Below are positions 61,272 through 64,000 of a stretch of DNA of 64,000 nt, piece after piece. The stretch's first letter is position 1. Each line of letters starts with the position of its first letter. Source of the stretch: Chromohalobacter beijerinckii (GTDB lineage Bacteria > Pseudomonadota > Gammaproteobacteria > Pseudomonadales > Halomonadaceae); NCBI RefSeq assembly GCF_023061185.1, contig NZ_JAKGAK010000003.1, positions 186,001 through 250,000 on the forward strand, given 5' to 3'. The position numbers were made by a program, and so were the translations under genes. Below the pieces are notes generated by a model. The model had not been told where the DNA came from. It worked only from the letters and a program-made list of their open reading frames with translations, and made no database searches.

Positions 61272-62045
61272 TCAGTGCGACGGGTAACGCCTCAGCGGGT
61301 CCTGCCGGAAGTAGCGTCCCAGCAGCGCGTAGAGCTCAGGATAGGCGGCGTTCAGGACATCGGGGGCGGTGAAGAAGTACTCGCAGCAAACCGCGAAGCA
61401 TTCGCCGGGATGGCTGGCGGCGTAGTCGTCGATGGGGGGCGCGTCGCCGCGAGCCAGATGCGCTTGAAGGTCTTCCCACACGTCGGTAAAGACGCGGTGC
61501 CAGTCACGTGGATCGATATCGCGTGGCAAGGGTGGGAAGCCGTCGGCGTCCAGTGAGTTGCCCATGTCCAGCTTGTGGGCGAACTCATGAATGATGACGT
61601 TGAAGCCGCCCCAGCCGCCGCTTTCCTGGATGTCCGACAACGCCAGGACGATAGGCCCCTGATGCCAAGTCTCGCCGACGCGTTCGTCCTCGAATTCGTG
61701 GACCACGCCCGCCTCGTCCATCTCCGCGACCTTGCTGCGGAATGCCTCCGGCAGTACGCGCACCTCATGGACGTTAGCAAAGGCCTCGCGGGCGTCACCC
61801 TCCGACCAGTAGAGCGTCATCAGGCAGGCCTGGGCGACCAGCGCCAACCGTGCGGGAAGGTCGAACAACTCGTCATCGAATAATGAAAGCCGCTTGCGGC
61901 GAAGGAAGGCCCAGGCGCGCTCGCCGAGGCGGCGTGCGTCCTCATCGGGTAATGTCATCAATAGCGGTACCCGCGCAAGGCCCTCAGCCCAGGCCTCGGC
62001 GGGGAAGGGGTGACGCGCGCCACGCCAGGCGTTCCACCATTTCAT
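61272..62045 (-). CDS. mtfA: Zinc peptidase MtfA (Mlc titration factor)
   Basis: A 257-residue M90-family zinc peptidase. The HExxH motif is in NVIIHEFAHKLDMGN (about 147-161) and the third ligand glutamate lies in ECFAVCCEYFF near the end. In E. coli MtfA binds the Mlc repressor; here a role in glucose-uptake control is only inferred. The next gene upstream starts 40 bases away on the same strand, so the two may share a transcript. It converges with the DUF748 gene, with only four bases between. Confidence 0.92.
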   Translation of the reverse strand: MKWWNAWRGARHPFPAEAWAEGLARVPLLMTLPDEDARRLGERAWAFLRRKRLSLFDDELFDLPARLALVAQACLMTLYWSEGDAREAFANVHEVRVLPEAFRSKVAEMDEAGVVHEFEDERVGETWHQGPIVLALSDIQESGGWGGFNVIIHEFAHKLDMGNSLDADGFPPLPRDIDPRDWHRVFTDVWEDLQAHLARGDAPPIDDYAASHPGECFAVCCEYFFTAPDVLNAAYPELYALLGRYFRQDPLRRYPSH

Positions 62046-62084
62046 GACTGGGCTCCTTCTCGACGTCTCCCACGACGCATCGAT

Positions 62085-63656
62085 TCAAGCGTCTTCCTGG
62101 CGCGAGCCCGACTTCCATGACCAGTCGCGCCAGCGCAGGTCGAACAGATCCTGGCGGCGGTCCTTCAGGTTGGTGACCGAGCCTTCGTTGCGCACTACTG
62201 TGAGACGGGTCAGGTCGAGATCCGAGAACATGATCATCTCGGTATTGGGCGTGGTTTCGGCCAGCACCGCATCGTGGGGGAAGGCGAAGTCCGAAGGCGA
62301 GAACACCGAGGACTGTGCATACTGGATCTCCATGTTCTCGATCGAGGGCACGTTGCCGACACTACCGCAGAGCACCACGTAGCATTCGTTTTCGATGGCG
62401 CGTGCCTGAGAGCAGTGGCGCACACGCAGGTAGCCGTTCTTGGTATCGGTCCAGAACGGCACGAAGAGGATGTCCATGTCTTGATCGGCGAGCAGACGTG
62501 AGAGCTCTGGAAACTCGACATCGTAGCAAATCAGGATGCCGATTCGGCCGGCATCGGTATCGAAGACCTTTAGGTCATCGCCGCCCTCGATGATCCAGTC
62601 GCGGCGCTCTTGGGGGGTGATGTGAAGTTTGGCCTGCGCCTCTATGTCGCCGTCGCGGTGGAACAGGTAGGCGATGTTGTAGAGGTGCCCGTCGTCGTGT
62701 TCCTCGATCATCGAACCGGCGATGATGTTGATGTTGTAGGACACCGCCATGCGTGACAGCTCGGTCTTGAAGTGTTCGGTGAAGCCGGCCAGAAAGCGGA
62801 TGGCCGCGATTTGATCCTGCTGAGCGGCGCGGTCCTGCAGGCCCATCAGCGGCGCGTTGAAGAGCTCCGGGAAGACCGCGAAGTCGCTTTGATAGTCCGA
62901 CAGCGCATCGACGAAGTACTCGGCCTGCTGCAAGACCGCCTCCACCGAGGAGAACTCGCGCATCTGCCATTGCACCGCGCCGACCCGAATCTGGGTCTTG
63001 CGAGTGTCGAGCACTGACTCGGCCGGTTCGAAAAGGATGTTGTTCCACTCGAGCAGGGTCGCGTAGCCCTGAGATTTTTCGTCCTCCGGCAGGTACTTGC
63101 GCAACAGCCGCTTGACCTGGAAATCGTTGGCCAGTTGGAAGGACAGGATGGGGTCGTGGATCTCCTTGCGCGAGACCTGATCCAGGTACTCGGCCGGCGA
63201 CATGTCGCTGGCGTGCTGGTGATAGTTGGGAATCCGCCCGCCGGCAAGGATGGCCCGCATGTTCAACGATTTGCACAGATCCTTGCGGGCTTCGTAGAGG
63301 CGCCTGCCGAGCCGGTAGCCGCGATAAGCAGGATCGATCAGCACGTCCAGGCCATACATGGCGTCGCCTTTGGGGGCGTTGAGGATGATCTCCCGCTGAT
63401 CCATCAGATCGTCGTAGCGGTGCGGGTTGGAAAATTCCTCGTAGTCGACGCGAGCGGTCAGCGCCACGCCGACCAGTGTCTGGTCATCCTCGATGACGAT
63501 CTGGCCGTCGGGGAACTCGCTGATCAAACGCTCGATGGTGCGCTGCGGCCAGGCGCCGCCGAGATCGTGATAGACACGATCCATCAGCGTCTTGAGCTGT
63601 GGATAGTCCTCGGGCGTCAAGTTGCGAAGGTTGAGGTGAAGATCGTCGAGGGACAT
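62085..63656 (-). CDS. GNAT acetyltransferase-carbon-nitrogen hydrolase fusion
   Basis: A 523-residue two-domain protein. The N-terminal GNAT domain (about 8-190) has the acetyl-CoA loop region YRGYRLGRRLYEARKDL. The C-terminal domain (about 230-500) is a nitrilase-superfamily amidohydrolase with FAVFPELFNAP (Glu), HITPQERRDW (Lys-like region) and IGILICYDVEFPELSR (Cys). Such fusions occur in many proteobacteria, but their substrate is unknown. The ATG at 63656 gives the conserved start MSLDDLHLNLRNLTPEDYPQ; longer frames upstream are not supported. Confidence 0.87.
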   Translation of the reverse strand: MSLDDLHLNLRNLTPEDYPQLKTLMDRVYHDLGGAWPQRTIERLISEFPDGQIVIEDDQTLVGVALTARVDYEEFSNPHRYDDLMDQREIILNAPKGDAMYGLDVLIDPAYRGYRLGRRLYEARKDLCKSLNMRAILAGGRIPNYHQHASDMSPAEYLDQVSRKEIHDPILSFQLANDFQVKRLLRKYLPEDEKSQGYATLLEWNNILFEPAESVLDTRKTQIRVGAVQWQMREFSSVEAVLQQAEYFVDALSDYQSDFAVFPELFNAPLMGLQDRAAQQDQIAAIRFLAGFTEHFKTELSRMAVSYNINIIAGSMIEEHDDGHLYNIAYLFHRDGDIEAQAKLHITPQERRDWIIEGGDDLKVFDTDAGRIGILICYDVEFPELSRLLADQDMDILFVPFWTDTKNGYLRVRHCSQARAIENECYVVLCGSVGNVPSIENMEIQYAQSSVFSPSDFAFPHDAVLAETTPNTEMIMFSDLDLTRLTVVRNEGSVTNLKDRRQDLFDLRWRDWSWKSGSRQEDA

Positions 63657-63791
63657 GGCGGCGTCCTGCGTTGCGGATACGAAAGTGAGCGCTAGTGTAT
63701 CACGCGGGGGGGCGTGGCCCATGAGGCAACGGTGTGGGGGAGCCACCGGCAAACAGAGCATTGCCATCCTGACGGGTATGATCGCCAGCTC

Positions 63792-64000
63792 CTAGCGCAA
63801 TTGGCTGTCCTTGCTGCCGCGTCGATTGTAGCCACTGACGGTGGTGCGCTGCTTGTCGCGCTCGCTCTGACATGCGATGCACAACCGCACGCCTTTTATC
63901 GCTTCACGTCGTGCCTGTGGAATCGGGTCGCCGCATTCTTCGCAGTATTCGAGGCTTTCCCCGCTGGGTAGCTCGCTACGCGCGCGTTCCAGAGCGTCCT
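63792..64000 (-). CDS. DksA/TraR-family C4 zinc-finger protein, C-terminal part
   Basis: The last 68 codons of a leftward gene are in the window; its start is beyond the right edge. The zinc finger is visible in YCEECGDPIPQARREAIKGV and RLCIACQSE, the C4 pattern of TraR/DksA proteins, with the tail YNRRGSKDSQLR. Small proteins like YbiI end this way. No coiled-coil domain is seen in the part present. The 135 bases between it and the previous gene hold nothing else. Confidence 0.85.
   Translation of the reverse strand, partial: DALERARSELPSGESLEYCEECGDPIPQARREAIKGVRLCIACQSERDKQRTTVSGYNRRGSKDSQLR

Noticed and set aside
1-64000. CRISPR arrays, tRNA/rRNA genes, insertion sequences, prophage genes
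   Set aside because: No regular spaced repeats, no tRNA-like cloverleaf ends and no transposase, integrase or phage protein were recognised on either strand.

Overview
The window looks like a chromosome segment of a moderately halophilic gammaproteobacterium of the Halomonadaceae, most likely Chromohalobacter or a close Halomonas relative. This rests on a complete ectoine/hydroxyectoine catabolic set (doeA, doeB, doeX, doeC, doeD, eutB, eutC), proteins rich in acidic residues, high G+C, and the mix of gammaproteobacterial housekeeping genes (mtfA, argC, exoD). The genus is inferred from gene content only.

Layout. 1-13.9 kb: ectoine catabolism, starting with the 5' part of a divergent MocR/GntR regulator (EnuR type), then doeABX plus a LysR gene. 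A block with fdhD, a YdeP-type molybdopterin oxidoreductase and a YqiJ-like membrane protein interrupts it before doeC, doeD, eutB and eutC. 14-17.9 kb: a Tat-exported PhoD-like phosphatase, a LysE exporter with an AraC regulator, and exoD. 17.9-45.4 kb: a dense nitrate/nitrite respiration region. On the minus strand narH-narJ-narI-parvulin-moaB-moeA form one operon and narK1-narK2 another. narX-narL lie on the plus strand. narG stands alone about 9 kb from narHJI, with its own promoter and terminator. fnr, a HemN-like gene without radical-SAM cysteines, nirK, a SirB2-like gene, nnrS, a small membrane protein and a true hemN follow. At least four gene remnants (Hmp, P450, and less surely UbiT-like and Crp-like) lie in or at the edge of this region. 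45.4-57.5 kb: a truncated second exoD, a LysR/EamA pair, an unusual eight-gene complex-I-like cluster and egtB. 57.6-64 kb: argC, a HAD hydrolase, a DUF748/AsmA-like protein, mtfA, a GNAT-amidohydrolase fusion and a partial DksA/TraR zinc-finger gene.

How the genes work together. The doe/eut genes would take hydroxyectoine and ectoine to aspartate. In the nar region NarK imports nitrate, NarGHI with the NarJ chaperone and Moco made with MoaB/MoeA reduce it to nitrite, NirK reduces nitrite to NO, NnrS copes with NO, and HemN supplies heme without oxygen. FNR-type boxes and NarL 7-2-7 sites are visible before narH, between narK1 and narX, and between narG and fnr. No NO reductase or N2O reductase is in the window.

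Two things stand out. First, the nitrate region is bracketed by about 186-bp, roughly 97 % identical direct repeats of the 3' part of exoD (17668-17853 and 45377-45562), which suggests insertion by homologous recombination. Second, 47853-56164 encodes membrane subunits like NuoA, H, J, K, L, M and N plus one fused NuoB/NuoD-like protein that has lost the Fe-S cysteines. There is no NuoC, E, F, G or I, and the NuoJ-like protein ends in eight histidines. I know of no firm functional assignment for this arrangement.
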